A DNA stretch of 42,735 nucleotides from a virus. The position numbers were made by a program, and so were the translations under genes. Positions 6,128 to 14,071 of the stretch are shown piece after piece (the stretch's first letter is position 1; the number at the start of each line of letters is the position of its first letter). The notes below the pieces were generated by a model. It made no database searches. It worked only from the letters and a program-made list of their open reading frames with translations, and had not been told where the DNA came from. The stretch lies in the IMG/VR virus record IMGVR_UViG_3300020020_001120, positions 1 through 42,735 of that record, one strand, 5' to 3'.

Positions 6128-6819
6128 CCGAGCGCGGCAACGAGCGCTTAGGCGCCGTCATACAGCGGCTGCAACGGGCGTTTATCGCCAACGGGCCGCA
6201 GTCCGACGCCGAGCTCGCCGACGCCTCTCGGCTCGCCGAGCGCGCCGCACGCCGCGCCGCCCTCGAGCGCGCCGGCCATCCGCTGCCGATCACGACCGCG
6301 ATGCACGACGCCATCGTGCTCGGCACCCTATCGCGCACCTACGCGCTCAACGTGGCGCTCGGATGGCATGGGCTCGCCAAGCCATCCGAGCGGACGAAGG
6401 CGCCGTCTCGGCCGATCCTCGTGCTTCATGGGCTCGCCGGGTCCGGCAAGTCGGTCGCCGCGGCCGCCGTGCTCGCGCAAGTGCCGGGCGCCCGCTGGGC
6501 GTCGAGTCGCACGCTGCTCGAGTGCTACACCGGAAGTTTTGGCGAAGTGCTGCAGCGCCGGGCCGTGCTGCAGACATCCTCGCTGCTCGTGCTCGACGGC
6601 ATCGGAGACGAGCGACCCGACCGCGCGGATGCGATGTCCGACGCGCTGCTCGACATGCTCGCGCACCGCGTGCACCGCCGGACGATTGTCACGACACGGC
6701 TGCTCATGAAGCCGTTCGAGACTCGCTACAGCAGCACGCCGCTGGCGAGTCTATTCGTCGAGTCGGCCGAGCTCGCGCCGATTCCGACGCACGACATGCG
6801 CAAAGGGGGCTTGCCGTGA
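6124..6819 (+). CDS. DnaC-like helicase loader ATPase
   Basis: The 231-aa protein has an AAA+ core. Walker A is GLAGSGKS at about residues 103-110, and Walker B is LLVLDGIGDE at about 154-163. A sensor-like IVTTRLLMKPFETRYSS segment follows. Length and layout fit DnaC/IstB-type loaders, which place the host replicative helicase at an origin opened by the initiator. The ATG overlaps the stop of the O-like gene (ATGA), so the two are translationally coupled. Longer upstream extensions of this frame are shadows of the O-like gene. Confidence 0.8.
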   Translation: MTERGNERLGAVIQRLQRAFIANGPQSDAELADASRLAERAARRAALERAGHPLPITTAMHDAIVLGTLSRTYALNVALGWHGLAKPSERTKAPSRPILVLHGLAGSGKSVAAAAVLAQVPGARWASSRTLLECYTGSFGEVLQRRAVLQTSSLLVLDGIGDERPDRADAMSDALLDMLAHRVHRRTIVTTRLLMKPFETRYSSTPLASLFVESAELAPIPTHDMRKGGLP

Positions 6820-7046
6820 CGCTGTGTCCCCGCTGCCTGCTTCATGGTCGACGCGTGCGCATGTACGTCGACCACGTCTGCGACTGTCCAGACCGCCGGT
6901 GCGAGCAATGCCGCCGCCCGCTGCTCGTCACCGTCGCGCTTATCGACGAGCGCGGCAGTCTTAGCCAGCGCTCAGCGTGCGGCTGCTTCAAGCGCGAGCT
7001 CGCGCGCGAGCTGAGTCAATCCCACCTCCGGAGCGCCACGCCATGA
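6816..7046 (+). CDS. Cys-rich putative zinc-binding protein, 76 aa
   Basis: Four pairs of Cys (CPRC, CDC, CEQC, CGC) and several His indicate a zinc-ribbon-like fold. The GTG start overlaps the TGA of the loader gene (GTGA), and the stop overlaps the start of the resolvase, so it is an integral member of the replication operon. A role in DNA binding during replication or recombination is inferred from context only. Too small to assign to a family. Confidence 0.6.
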   Translation: MTLCPRCLLHGRRVRMYVDHVCDCPDRRCEQCRRPLLVTVALIDERGSLSQRSACGCFKRELARELSQSHLRSATP

Positions 7047-7720
7047 CGACACGACCGCCGCCGTTGCCGCCGTTACGACCGAGCAAAGAAGGGCGCACGA
7101 AATGGCGCGTGCTGCGCTTCGGGCGCACTCGCCGCGCTCCCATCGCCGTCACACTGCGGCCGCTTCGCGCCGTCGTGCTCGCCATCGATTCGGCGCGCAA
7201 GGCTGGTTGGGCGATTTACGACCGCGGCTCGCTCGTCGCGTATGGCGAGTGCGCTTCGGGCATCGCACACCAGCGCGACCATGTGATCGACATGGCGCTC
7301 GGCTACGCTGGGCGCGCGGGACTGCCGACCGCGATCGCCGTCGAGACACCCTTCGGCGGTCCGCTCGCGACCATCGTGTCGCTCGCGACGAGCGCCGCGC
7401 TCTGGCGCGACACGTGGCGCGCGCACCAAGAGCCGCTGCGCGCTTGTCTCGACGTGCAGGCGGGCGAATGGCGCCGGCACCTATTCGGGTCCGGCAAGAT
7501 GCCGCGCGACGCAGCTCGGCGGCTCGAGCAGCTCACCGCCCAGCGCATCGCGCACCAACACCAGCCCGCGATCGGGATGGCCAACATCGGGCCCGACGCG
7601 GCCGCGGCTATCTGCTTCGGCTACGTCGCGCGGTCGAGCGTCGAGCTGCAATCAGCGCTGCGCTGCGACCTTGTCGAGACATCGAAGGCACTTCGACCCG
7701 TGGGAGCACCGCGCTCATGA
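7043..7720 (+). CDS. RuvC-like Holliday junction resolvase
   Basis: The 225-aa protein shows the RNase H-like RuvC core: a first strand VVLAIDSARKAGWAIYD with Asp49, AIAVETPFGG with Glu101, and IGPDAAAAICFGY with Asp185 near the end. These match the acidic metal-binding residues of RuvC-type nucleases. Phage enzymes of this type resolve branched replication or recombination intermediates before packaging. About 40 N-terminal residues are basic and proline-rich and may be a flexible DNA-binding extension. It is coupled to its neighbours by ATGA overlaps on both sides. Confidence 0.75.
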   Translation: MTTRPPPLPPLRPSKEGRTKWRVLRFGRTRRAPIAVTLRPLRAVVLAIDSARKAGWAIYDRGSLVAYGECASGIAHQRDHVIDMALGYAGRAGLPTAIAVETPFGGPLATIVSLATSAALWRDTWRAHQEPLRACLDVQAGEWRRHLFGSGKMPRDAARRLEQLTAQRIAHQHQPAIGMANIGPDAAAAICFGYVARSSVELQSALRCDLVETSKALRPVGAPRS

Positions 7721-8484
7721 CGACGTCGCCGAAGCGCTGCAACTACGTCAACGGCGGCTTCACGTGCCGCGGTGCCGCCTACTATGAAGATACCAACGGG
7801 CCGAGATGCTACTCGCATCGACCCGAGCAAGTGGCGCGTGCCGCACGCAAAGAAGCCGAGCGCGTTCTATGCGACGCTGAGCGCGGCATCCGGCGCTGCG
7901 GCGCCATGACGCTCACCAACCGGCCGTGTCCGCGCATCGCCATGCAGGGAAAGGGTACGTGCGCGCAGCACGACCCGGCGCAACAAGAGGCACGCGCGCA
8001 GGCGAGTGTCGAGCACGCAGCCAAGAAAACGCGCGAGCATCAAGACTGGTGTAACCGGCGCAAGGTCGAGCTCGAGAGCGGACTCGCGGCTCTGCAGAGC
8101 CGGCACAACGCACTCGTGCACGACGACCTCGCTTTGCGCCGGAGCGTGCGCGACTTGCGCGCCGAGATAGAGCGGCTAAAGCGCGAGCGCGACGCCGAAG
8201 CTAAGCAGGTCGACACGGTCGCCGCCGAGCTGCTTCAACACGCTCGCGGCTATCTTGCGCAGTCTGTCGAGCGCATAACGCCCGAGCAGTGCGACCTCAT
8301 GGTTCGCTGTGTCGAAGCGCTAACAAGGCACTCGCGCGAGCAGCGTCTTGCCGCTCGCCACCCACGCTCCGATATCACGTGGCGGCAGCCGACCGAATGG
8401 GAGCTCGACCCGCGCAACCCGGACAACTGCCTCAACAAGAGCGTGCCCGGCTACGAACCACTGCTCTGGAGAGACACGCTCTAG
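7717..8484 (+). CDS. Putative zinc-binding coiled-coil protein, 255 aa
   Basis: The N-terminal 90 residues hold two Cys/His groups (CNYVNGGFTCRG...CYSHRPEQ and CGAMTLTNRPCPR...CAQHDPAQ), which look like two small zinc-binding modules of similar design. A long coiled coil follows at roughly residues 105-175 (repeated Leu/Arg/Glu, RRSVRDLRAEIERLKRERDAEAKQ). The C-terminal part is ordinary and acidic. I do not recognise a family. The tandem Cys/His modules suggest a nucleic-acid or protein adaptor in the early operon. Confidence 0.55.
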   Translation: MTTSPKRCNYVNGGFTCRGAAYYEDTNGPRCYSHRPEQVARAARKEAERVLCDAERGIRRCGAMTLTNRPCPRIAMQGKGTCAQHDPAQQEARAQASVEHAAKKTREHQDWCNRRKVELESGLAALQSRHNALVHDDLALRRSVRDLRAEIERLKRERDAEAKQVDTVAAELLQHARGYLAQSVERITPEQCDLMVRCVEALTRHSREQRLAARHPRSDITWRQPTEWELDPRNPDNCLNKSVPGYEPLLWRDTL

Positions 8485-8490
8485 CAAACC

Positions 8491-8835
8491 ATGCTCGCCC
8501 TCAAGCCGATTCCAGCCACGCCGACGCACTGCCGCGCATGCGCGCGCGAGCTGCCGCCGTTGCGTAGGTGGGGCGGCTTGTGCGAGCGCTGCGTCGTGAC
8601 GCACCGAGCGCCGCCGCTCAGCGACCCGCTCGAGCGCGACTGGATTATCGTGCACACGAGCACGCGCCGGCGCCCGAACGGCGAGCTAGAACAATACATG
8701 CGCATCCGTTGCCGGTGTGGGGTCGAGCGCTTGATTGCCGCTTCGGCGTGGCGGCAGCGCCGCTCGTCACGCTGCAACCGCTGCCGCATGCGCCGTGAAC
8801 GCCGCGGCACCGGAGGGCTCGCCAATGCCACCTAA
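8491..8835 (+). CDS. Zinc-ribbon-like protein, 114 aa
   Basis: Three Cys pairs are visible: CRACARELPP...CERC near the N-terminus, CRCG in the middle and CNRCRMRR near the end. This pattern fits a small zinc-binding DNA-binding protein placed just before terminase, a position often taken by late regulators or HNH-like proteins in tailed phages; no HNH motif is seen. Its end overlaps the TerS start by 11 bases. Confidence 0.55.
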   Translation: MLALKPIPATPTHCRACARELPPLRRWGGLCERCVVTHRAPPLSDPLERDWIIVHTSTRRRPNGELEQYMRIRCRCGVERLIAASAWRQRRSSRCNRCRMRRERRGTGGLANAT

Positions 8836-9424
8836 GTCACCCAAAAAGACCGCGAAGACGCGCAAGCGTAAGACAGCTGAGATACGGGTTTCCGCACCAT
8901 CGCGCGCGCGTAGGCGCCCACCGCGAGTGCGGAAACATCCCGACCCGCCGCCGCTGCCGCCAGCGCCGAACGTCGGAGGCCGGCCGAGCCTGTACACGCC
9001 GGCGCTGCATGAGCGTGTCTGCGCGCTCGTCGCCGTGCGCGTGCCGATTCGCACGGCTTGCCAGCTCGAGGGTATCGGCGCGCGCACGCTCTACGACTGG
9101 CGCGAGCGCGGCAAGCTCGGCCAAGAGCCGTTTGCCTCCTTCGAGCAAGACTTGGCGATCGCCGTGGCGCGCGCCGAAGCGACGGCCGTGCAGTTCATTG
9201 CGACCGCGGCCGCGGACAATTGGAAAGCCAACGCTTGGTGGCTCGAGCGGCGTTTCCCCAAGCGCTACGGCGCCAAGCAACAGCTGCGCGTGAGCAAGGC
9301 GCCGGCCGACATGACAGACGAAGAGCTCGAAGCGGCCATTGCAGCGCACGGCTATGTGCGCGCACTACCGACCGACCCGCTCACGACTACCGACCGCATC
9401 ATCATCGCCGAAAAGAGCACCTAA
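8825..9424 (+). CDS. Terminase small subunit
   Basis: The 199-aa product begins with a basic, proline-rich arm (about 60 residues) followed by an HTH-type DNA-binding region, GRPSLYTPALHERVCALVAVRVPIRTACQLEGIGARTLYDWRERG at about 66-111. A helical oligomerisation-like part follows (FEQDLAIAVARAEATAVQFI...WWLERRFPKRYG). This layout is typical of small terminase subunits, which recognise the packaging site and regulate TerL. GGAGGG at 8812-8817 supports the ATG at 8825. TerL lies one gene downstream. Confidence 0.75.
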   Translation: MPPKSPKKTAKTRKRKTAEIRVSAPSRARRRPPRVRKHPDPPPLPPAPNVGGRPSLYTPALHERVCALVAVRVPIRTACQLEGIGARTLYDWRERGKLGQEPFASFEQDLAIAVARAEATAVQFIATAAADNWKANAWWLERRFPKRYGAKQQLRVSKAPADMTDEELEAAIAAHGYVRALPTDPLTTTDRIIIAEKST

Positions 9425-9426
9425 CC

Positions 9427-10635
9427 ATGCCCCCGCGCCCCACTATCCCCATCCCGCATTGGTCTACTGCCGGCTCCAATATCGAGCCGAGCGCCGGCAA
9501 AAAGTCAGAAGGGTGGATCGTCAACGAGCGCCCTCCTGCCGAATGGTTGAACTGGCTGCAGAACTCGGCCGGAGAGTGGCTGCAGTTCTTGGCAGACGCT
9601 ACCGCCGGCCAACCGGTCGCCGACCTGCTGCTCAACTTTGCGAACACCGATGCATTCGCCGCGCTGATAGACGTCACGACGACGCCGGCGTCGAGCAACT
9701 ACCGGCTCGTTGCGCGCTTCAAGATAAACTCGAGCATGCATGTGCGCATCTATGCGGGCTCGACTTCGCGGCGCTTACTGCTCGCCTACAATGCGGTGTG
9801 GGGCGGCTCGAGCTGGCTCGCCGACAACAACACCCAACCCGCGACCGCCGTCGCACTCGTCAACGATGGCTCGACGGCCACCTTCGAACTGCTCTACCAC
9901 GCTGCGACGCCGTCGACATGGACAGACGCGGCTTGGTCGCCGGGCGTGTTCACCACGCTCAACGTGCAGGCCATTCACGCGGTCGGCCCGGGCGCTTCGC
10001 AGTTCGACGCAGGCATCACGAGCACAAGCGATATCACTGCGGCGACCATGCGCGTCACCACGGGTCCGCTCACGCTCAAGAGCACCACGGATATCGCGTA
10101 CGCGACCGTCGGCGACACGCAGCCGCGGCGCAACGTGTGCATCCCGATGTCGTCGGCTTTCGACATGCGGCGCTACCTAGACCCGGCCGTGTCGCCGCCG
10201 ATGTACAACGCTTACTACGACCCCAATTTCGATTGCTGGCGCGGCGCGATCGATGCCGTGCCTACCGGAACCACCTATCCACTGCTATTCGCTGTCTCGT
10301 TACCGCGTGGCGCACTGCGTTGGAGCGTTCGCATGATGTGGCACACGCCCGGCACCCACTACAACCAGGCGACTCTCTACCGCGTGCACCGCGACTTCGG
10401 CCTCACCACGCTCACACCACCGGCGCCGGAAGCGCTCGCATTCTTCCTGCAAACGGCCGCGGATATCACTGCGGTCGGCGACGCTAACGTCAACGAGTTC
10501 GCCGTCCAAACGGACCCGGTAGACCCGGCCAAATACGCGTATTTTGTGTCGGTGACCGTCAGCGCGAGCGTGTCCGGCAACGTCTTGTACAGTCTGCGCA
10601 GCTGGTTTGACGACCCGGGCGCGCGCAACGGTTAG
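9427..10635 (+). CDS. Putative virion/tail-fibre-like protein, 402 aa
   Basis: The N-terminus (HWSTAGSNIEPSAGKKSEGWIVNERPPAEWLNWLQN) has the GW..NERPPA.W.NWLQ pattern seen at the start of some phage fibre or particle proteins. The rest is beta-rich, with many Thr/Ser/Val, no coiled coil and no enzymatic motif. It lies between TerS and TerL, an unusual place for a structural gene. Function is inferred only from the N-terminal pattern and composition. Confidence 0.55.
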   Translation: MPPRPTIPIPHWSTAGSNIEPSAGKKSEGWIVNERPPAEWLNWLQNSAGEWLQFLADATAGQPVADLLLNFANTDAFAALIDVTTTPASSNYRLVARFKINSSMHVRIYAGSTSRRLLLAYNAVWGGSSWLADNNTQPATAVALVNDGSTATFELLYHAATPSTWTDAAWSPGVFTTLNVQAIHAVGPGASQFDAGITSTSDITAATMRVTTGPLTLKSTTDIAYATVGDTQPRRNVCIPMSSAFDMRRYLDPAVSPPMYNAYYDPNFDCWRGAIDAVPTGTTYPLLFAVSLPRGALRWSVRMMWHTPGTHYNQATLYRVHRDFGLTTLTPPAPEALAFFLQTAADITAVGDANVNEFAVQTDPVDPAKYAYFVSVTVSASVSGNVLYSLRSWFDDPGARNG

Positions 10636-10647
10636 CCCGACTGTCAT

Positions 10648-12114
10648 GTGGCGCACCCTAGACACGACCTATCCTCGCTCATAGCTGAGCACCATCGCCG
10701 GGCGACGCGTGCAGCACGACGCCCGGCGACGCTGCACGCGTTCATCAAGGCGGCGTGGCCGCTTGTGGTGCCTAACGCGCCCTTCGTAGACAACTGGCAT
10801 CTCGGCGCTCTGTGCGAGCACCTCGAAGCGCAGTCGCGCGGACAGCTGCCGCGGCTCGTGATCAACGTGCCGCCCGGCTCGAGCAAGTCGACGACGGTCT
10901 GCGTGATGTGGCCGGCCTGGGAATGGACGTGGCACCCCGGATCGCAATGGCAGTTCGGCGCCTACGCCGACACGCTCGCCGTGCGCGACTCGCTGCGTTG
11001 CCGTGGGCTCTTCGAGACCGATTGGTATCGCGACCTATTCGGCGAAGTGTGGACGCCGCAGCGCGGCCGATGGCTGGCAAACTGGTTGCAGAACAACAAG
11101 GGCGGCATCCGCCAAGCGATATCGGTCGGCGGCTCACCGACCGGCTTTCACGCGCATAGGCAAGTCGTCGACGATCCGATCAAGCCGCTCGAAGCGCACT
11201 CGCCGGCGGCGCTCGAGCGCTGTCAGCGGTGGTGGTTCGAGACCATGGCCAGTCGTGTGTTACCCGGGAACAACACACGCACCATCATCATGCAACGCTT
11301 ACACGACCGCGACCTCGCCGGGCAAGCGGCCGAGCAAGGGTATGCGGTGCTGTCGATTCCGATGCGTTACTACAGCACGGCCGCGCGCGCGCCGACGCCG
11401 CTCGGATGGCTCGACCCGCGCTCGAGCGACGGCGAGCTGCTATGCGCGAACCGCTGGGACGAAGCCGAAGTCGAGCGGCGAAAGAAGGAATTTGGTCCCG
11501 ACGGCTGGGCGGCTCAAGACCAGCAAGACCCGGTGCCGGAAGGCGGCGCCATCTACAAACAAGAGTGGTTCCACAACTACTATCTCGCGCGACCAGACCT
11601 CCGGGGCGCGTTAGTTGTCATCTCGTTCGACTGCGCATTCAAGAGTCACGAGACGAGCAGCTACGTCGCCGGGCAAGCGTGGGCTTTCAAGCCGCCCAAC
11701 TTCTACCTGCTCGCCGAAGTGCGCGAACACCTCGACTTCGTCGGCACCATCGCCGCAGTGAAGTCGATGTATGCGCAGTATCCCGAGGCATCCGCGGTGC
11801 TCGTCGAAGACAAAGCAAACGGACCGGCCGTGATCGAGATGCTCAAGTCGAGCATCCCGGGCGTGCTCGCTATCGAGCCCGACGGGTCGAAGGAAGCCCG
11901 CGCCTATGCGACGCAGCCCATCTTCGCGGCCGGCAACGTCTGGCTTCCTGACGCCTCGCTCGCACCGTGGATTCTCGATTGGGTGCTCGAGCACAAGCGC
12001 TTCCCACGCGGCATCGCCAACGACCGCGTCGACGCGCAGACGCAAGCCATCCGGTGGTGTCTCAAGGGCGGCTTTGGCGACTACTACTCCGGGCTCGAGA
12101 GTCTCGACGTGTGA
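10648..12114 (+). CDS. terL: Terminase large subunit
   Basis: The 488-aa protein is the packaging motor. The ATPase half has Walker A INVPPGSSKST (Lys80) and Walker B VVDD (Asp175-Asp176). The RNase H-like nuclease half has SFDCAFK (Asp328), VEDKANG (Glu387/Asp388) and NDRVDAQTQAI (Asp459/Asp462). All expected acidic residues are present. The GTG at 10648 has no clear ribosome site. Two bases further left an out-of-frame ATG overlaps it. TerL translocates DNA through the portal and cuts it; the packaging strategy cannot be read from this window. Confidence 0.9.
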   Translation: MAHPRHDLSSLIAEHHRRATRAARRPATLHAFIKAAWPLVVPNAPFVDNWHLGALCEHLEAQSRGQLPRLVINVPPGSSKSTTVCVMWPAWEWTWHPGSQWQFGAYADTLAVRDSLRCRGLFETDWYRDLFGEVWTPQRGRWLANWLQNNKGGIRQAISVGGSPTGFHAHRQVVDDPIKPLEAHSPAALERCQRWWFETMASRVLPGNNTRTIIMQRLHDRDLAGQAAEQGYAVLSIPMRYYSTAARAPTPLGWLDPRSSDGELLCANRWDEAEVERRKKEFGPDGWAAQDQQDPVPEGGAIYKQEWFHNYYLARPDLRGALVVISFDCAFKSHETSSYVAGQAWAFKPPNFYLLAEVREHLDFVGTIAAVKSMYAQYPEASAVLVEDKANGPAVIEMLKSSIPGVLAIEPDGSKEARAYATQPIFAAGNVWLPDASLAPWILDWVLEHKRFPRGIANDRVDAQTQAIRWCLKGGFGDYYSGLESLDV

Positions 12115-12118
12115 GCCG

Positions 12119-12147
12119 TTGACATGCCGCTAGCCTGCCAATACACG
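12119..12147 (+). promoter_or_regulatory. Late leaderless promoter P1
   Basis: TTGACA (12119-12124), 17 bp, TACACG (12142-12147), then five bases to the ATG at 12153. TGCC lies two bases before TAC. It follows the terL stop by four bases. The predicted transcription start coincides with the start codon. One of five sites with this layout. Confidence 0.7.
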
Positions 12148-12152
12148 CCGGC

Positions 12153-12683
12153 ATGTCAGAGCAGTCGACGGCGCTGATACTCACGATAGTTCCGACGACT
12201 CTGCGCGAAGCATCGGCGTTTGTGGGTCGCCATCACCGGCACCATCCGCCCCCGCAGGGGGGGGCGTTCGCAATCGCCGTTGCGCGCGATGGTGAGATCG
12301 TAGGTGTGGCGATTGTCGGGCGCCCAGTGGCGCGCATGTCAGACGACGGCTTTACGGCAGAGGTCACACGCGTGTGCGTCGTCGACGACGTAAAGAACGC
12401 ATGCTCGAAGCTCTATGCGGCTGCGTGGCGAGCTGCGCGCGCCATGGGCTACCGCCGATGCGTCACCTACACCCTAGCGACCGAGCCCGGTGTCAGCTTG
12501 CGCGGCGCCGGTTGGCGTCTCGTCGGCGAAGCCGGTGGCGGGTCATGGTCGCGCGCGGGTCGACCGCGCATCGACATGCATCCGCTGCAGACCAAGCTCC
12601 GATGGGAAGCTATTGACACCCGCGCACCCTGCCAATACAGCCCGACATGGATTGGCGCTCCGACAGCTGGGAAAACGCCGTAA
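12153..12683 (+). CDS. XF1762-family (GNAT-like) phage protein
   Basis: The 176-aa product matches the family pattern strongly: FVGRHHRHHPPPQGGAFAIAVA, then GEIVGVAIVGRPVAR, TAEVTRVCVVDDVKNACSKLYAAAWRAARAMGYRRCVTYTL, and GAGWRLVGEAGGGSWSR. These proteins share a GNAT acyltransferase-like fold and are common near phage head genes, but their substrate is not established. The start is placed directly after promoter P1 with no room for a ribosome site, implying leaderless translation. The last 37 bases overlap the portal gene in another frame and contain the portal promoter. Confidence 0.8.
   Translation: MSEQSTALILTIVPTTLREASAFVGRHHRHHPPPQGGAFAIAVARDGEIVGVAIVGRPVARMSDDGFTAEVTRVCVVDDVKNACSKLYAAAWRAARAMGYRRCVTYTLATEPGVSLRGAGWRLVGEAGGGSWSRAGRPRIDMHPLQTKLRWEAIDTRAPCQYSPTWIGAPTAGKTP
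12613..12641 (+). promoter_or_regulatory. Late leaderless promoter P2
   Basis: TTGACA (12613-12618), 17 bp, TACAGC (12636-12641), five bases, ATG 12647. TGCCAA immediately precedes TAC, as in P1 and P3. It lies inside the 3' end of the upstream gene and should drive portal and downstream head genes. Confidence 0.7.
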
Positions 12684-14071
12684 CCGGGCTCGGCACGCTG
12701 CGCGACAAGCTGCAGGCGCACACGCCGCGGATGCGCAACCAGCTGTCCGACACAGCGCTCGAGGCACTGCACACCGAAGACGATATCTGCGCGCGCATTG
12801 TCGAGCAGTTGCCGGCCGACGCTTTGCGCGAGGGCTTTTCGGTCGCCATCAAGTCCGACCAGGTCGCCGACACGACGACCGTCGGCAAAGACATCGACGA
12901 GGTGCTCGCCGGGCTCGGCGCCGAAGCCGCGCTGCGCGAGGCCTGGGTGTGGGGTCGCCTCTACGGCTTCGGCGCCGTCTTTCTCGGCGTCGACGACGGC
13001 CGCACGCCAGACGACCCGCTCGACCTCGAAGCCGTCGTGCGTCTCACGCACCTCACGGTATTCCGTCGGACGCAGCTGCAGCAAAACACGTATTACGGCG
13101 ACCTCTCGGCGCCCAACTACGGCAAGGTCGAAACCTACCGCGTCACCAATCTCGGCGTGCCGCACGGCAGCGTGGCGAAGCCCATCTCGCCGGCCGCGGG
13201 CTCGCTCGTCATACACGAGTCGCGCTTGCTGGCGTTCCGCGGCGTGCTCACATCACGCTACGGCGCGCAAGCTGCGTGCTTCTGGGACGACTCCATTTTG
13301 CAACGCGTGTTCCAAGCGGTGCAGGCGAGCTCGTCGAGCTGGATGGGCGCAGCCCATCTCATGACAGATGCGTCGCAAGGCGTTCTCAAGATCGCCAACC
13401 TCATGCAGCTCATGACGGCGGCGGGCGAAGAGAAACTGCGCGCGCGCATCAAGTTTCTGGACATCTGCCGCAGCGTCGCGCGCGCCATCTTGCTCGACGA
13501 GCGTGAGAGCTTCGAGCGCATCGCAACGCCGTTTAGCGGCATCCCGGAGCTGCTCGACCGTTTCATGATGCGCGTGGCCAGTGCTGCGCAGATGCCGGTT
13601 ACCGTGCTCTTCGGGCGCTCGCCCGCCGGCATGAACGCCACCGGTGAGTCGGACATTCGCACGTGGTACGACCAGGTCGCCGCCGAGCGCGGTAAGCGGC
13701 TCACGCCGGCGATCGATAAGCTCGTGCGTGTGGTGATGGCGACCGACAAGGGGCCCACCAATGGCAAGCAGCTCGACGGCTTCGAGGTCTGCTATCCGCC
13801 GCTCTGGCAACCGACCGCCAAAGAGCGCGCGGAGACTTTCAAGACGACCGCCGACGCGCTCGCGACGCTCGTCACGGCGAAGATCATTTTGCCCGAAGAG
13901 GCCGGCATCAAGCTCGCCAAGGGCGGCGACTTCGACGAGCTCGACGTCGAAGCCCGCGAAGCGGCGCTGCAGTACGAGCTCGAGCGACTCGCCGAACCAG
14001 AGCCGGAGCCAGAGCCGCCGATGCTGCCGCCGCCTAACGGTCTCGAGCCACCGGAGCCTTACGAAGCATGA
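12647..14071 (+). CDS. Portal protein (DUF1073-type)
   Basis: The 474-aa protein follows terminase and resembles the DUF1073 portal family. Indicators are the N-terminal NQLSDTALEALHTEDDICARIVEQLPADALREGF, a central WVWGRLYGFGAVFLGVDDG, LLAFRGVLTS, and a late PVTVLFGRSPAGMNATGESDIRTWYDQV. The last motif is typical of portals. The portal forms the dodecameric ring at the head vertex through which DNA passes. A Pro/Glu-rich tail (PEPEPEPEPP) ends the protein. Start follows promoter P2; stop overlaps the next ATG. Confidence 0.8.
   Translation: MDWRSDSWENAVTGLGTLRDKLQAHTPRMRNQLSDTALEALHTEDDICARIVEQLPADALREGFSVAIKSDQVADTTTVGKDIDEVLAGLGAEAALREAWVWGRLYGFGAVFLGVDDGRTPDDPLDLEAVVRLTHLTVFRRTQLQQNTYYGDLSAPNYGKVETYRVTNLGVPHGSVAKPISPAAGSLVIHESRLLAFRGVLTSRYGAQAACFWDDSILQRVFQAVQASSSSWMGAAHLMTDASQGVLKIANLMQLMTAAGEEKLRARIKFLDICRSVARAILLDERESFERIATPFSGIPELLDRFMMRVASAAQMPVTVLFGRSPAGMNATGESDIRTWYDQVAAERGKRLTPAIDKLVRVVMATDKGPTNGKQLDGFEVCYPPLWQPTAKERAETFKTTADALATLVTAKIILPEEAGIKLAKGGDFDELDVEAREAALQYELERLAEPEPEPEPPMLPPPNGLEPPEPYEA

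Noticed and set aside
5733-6819. Leftward extensions of the loader and zinc-protein frames into the O-like gene
   Set aside because: The ATGA/GTGA overlaps at 6124 and 6816 give starts matching the expected N-termini; the extensions are Arg/Ala-rich shadow sequence.
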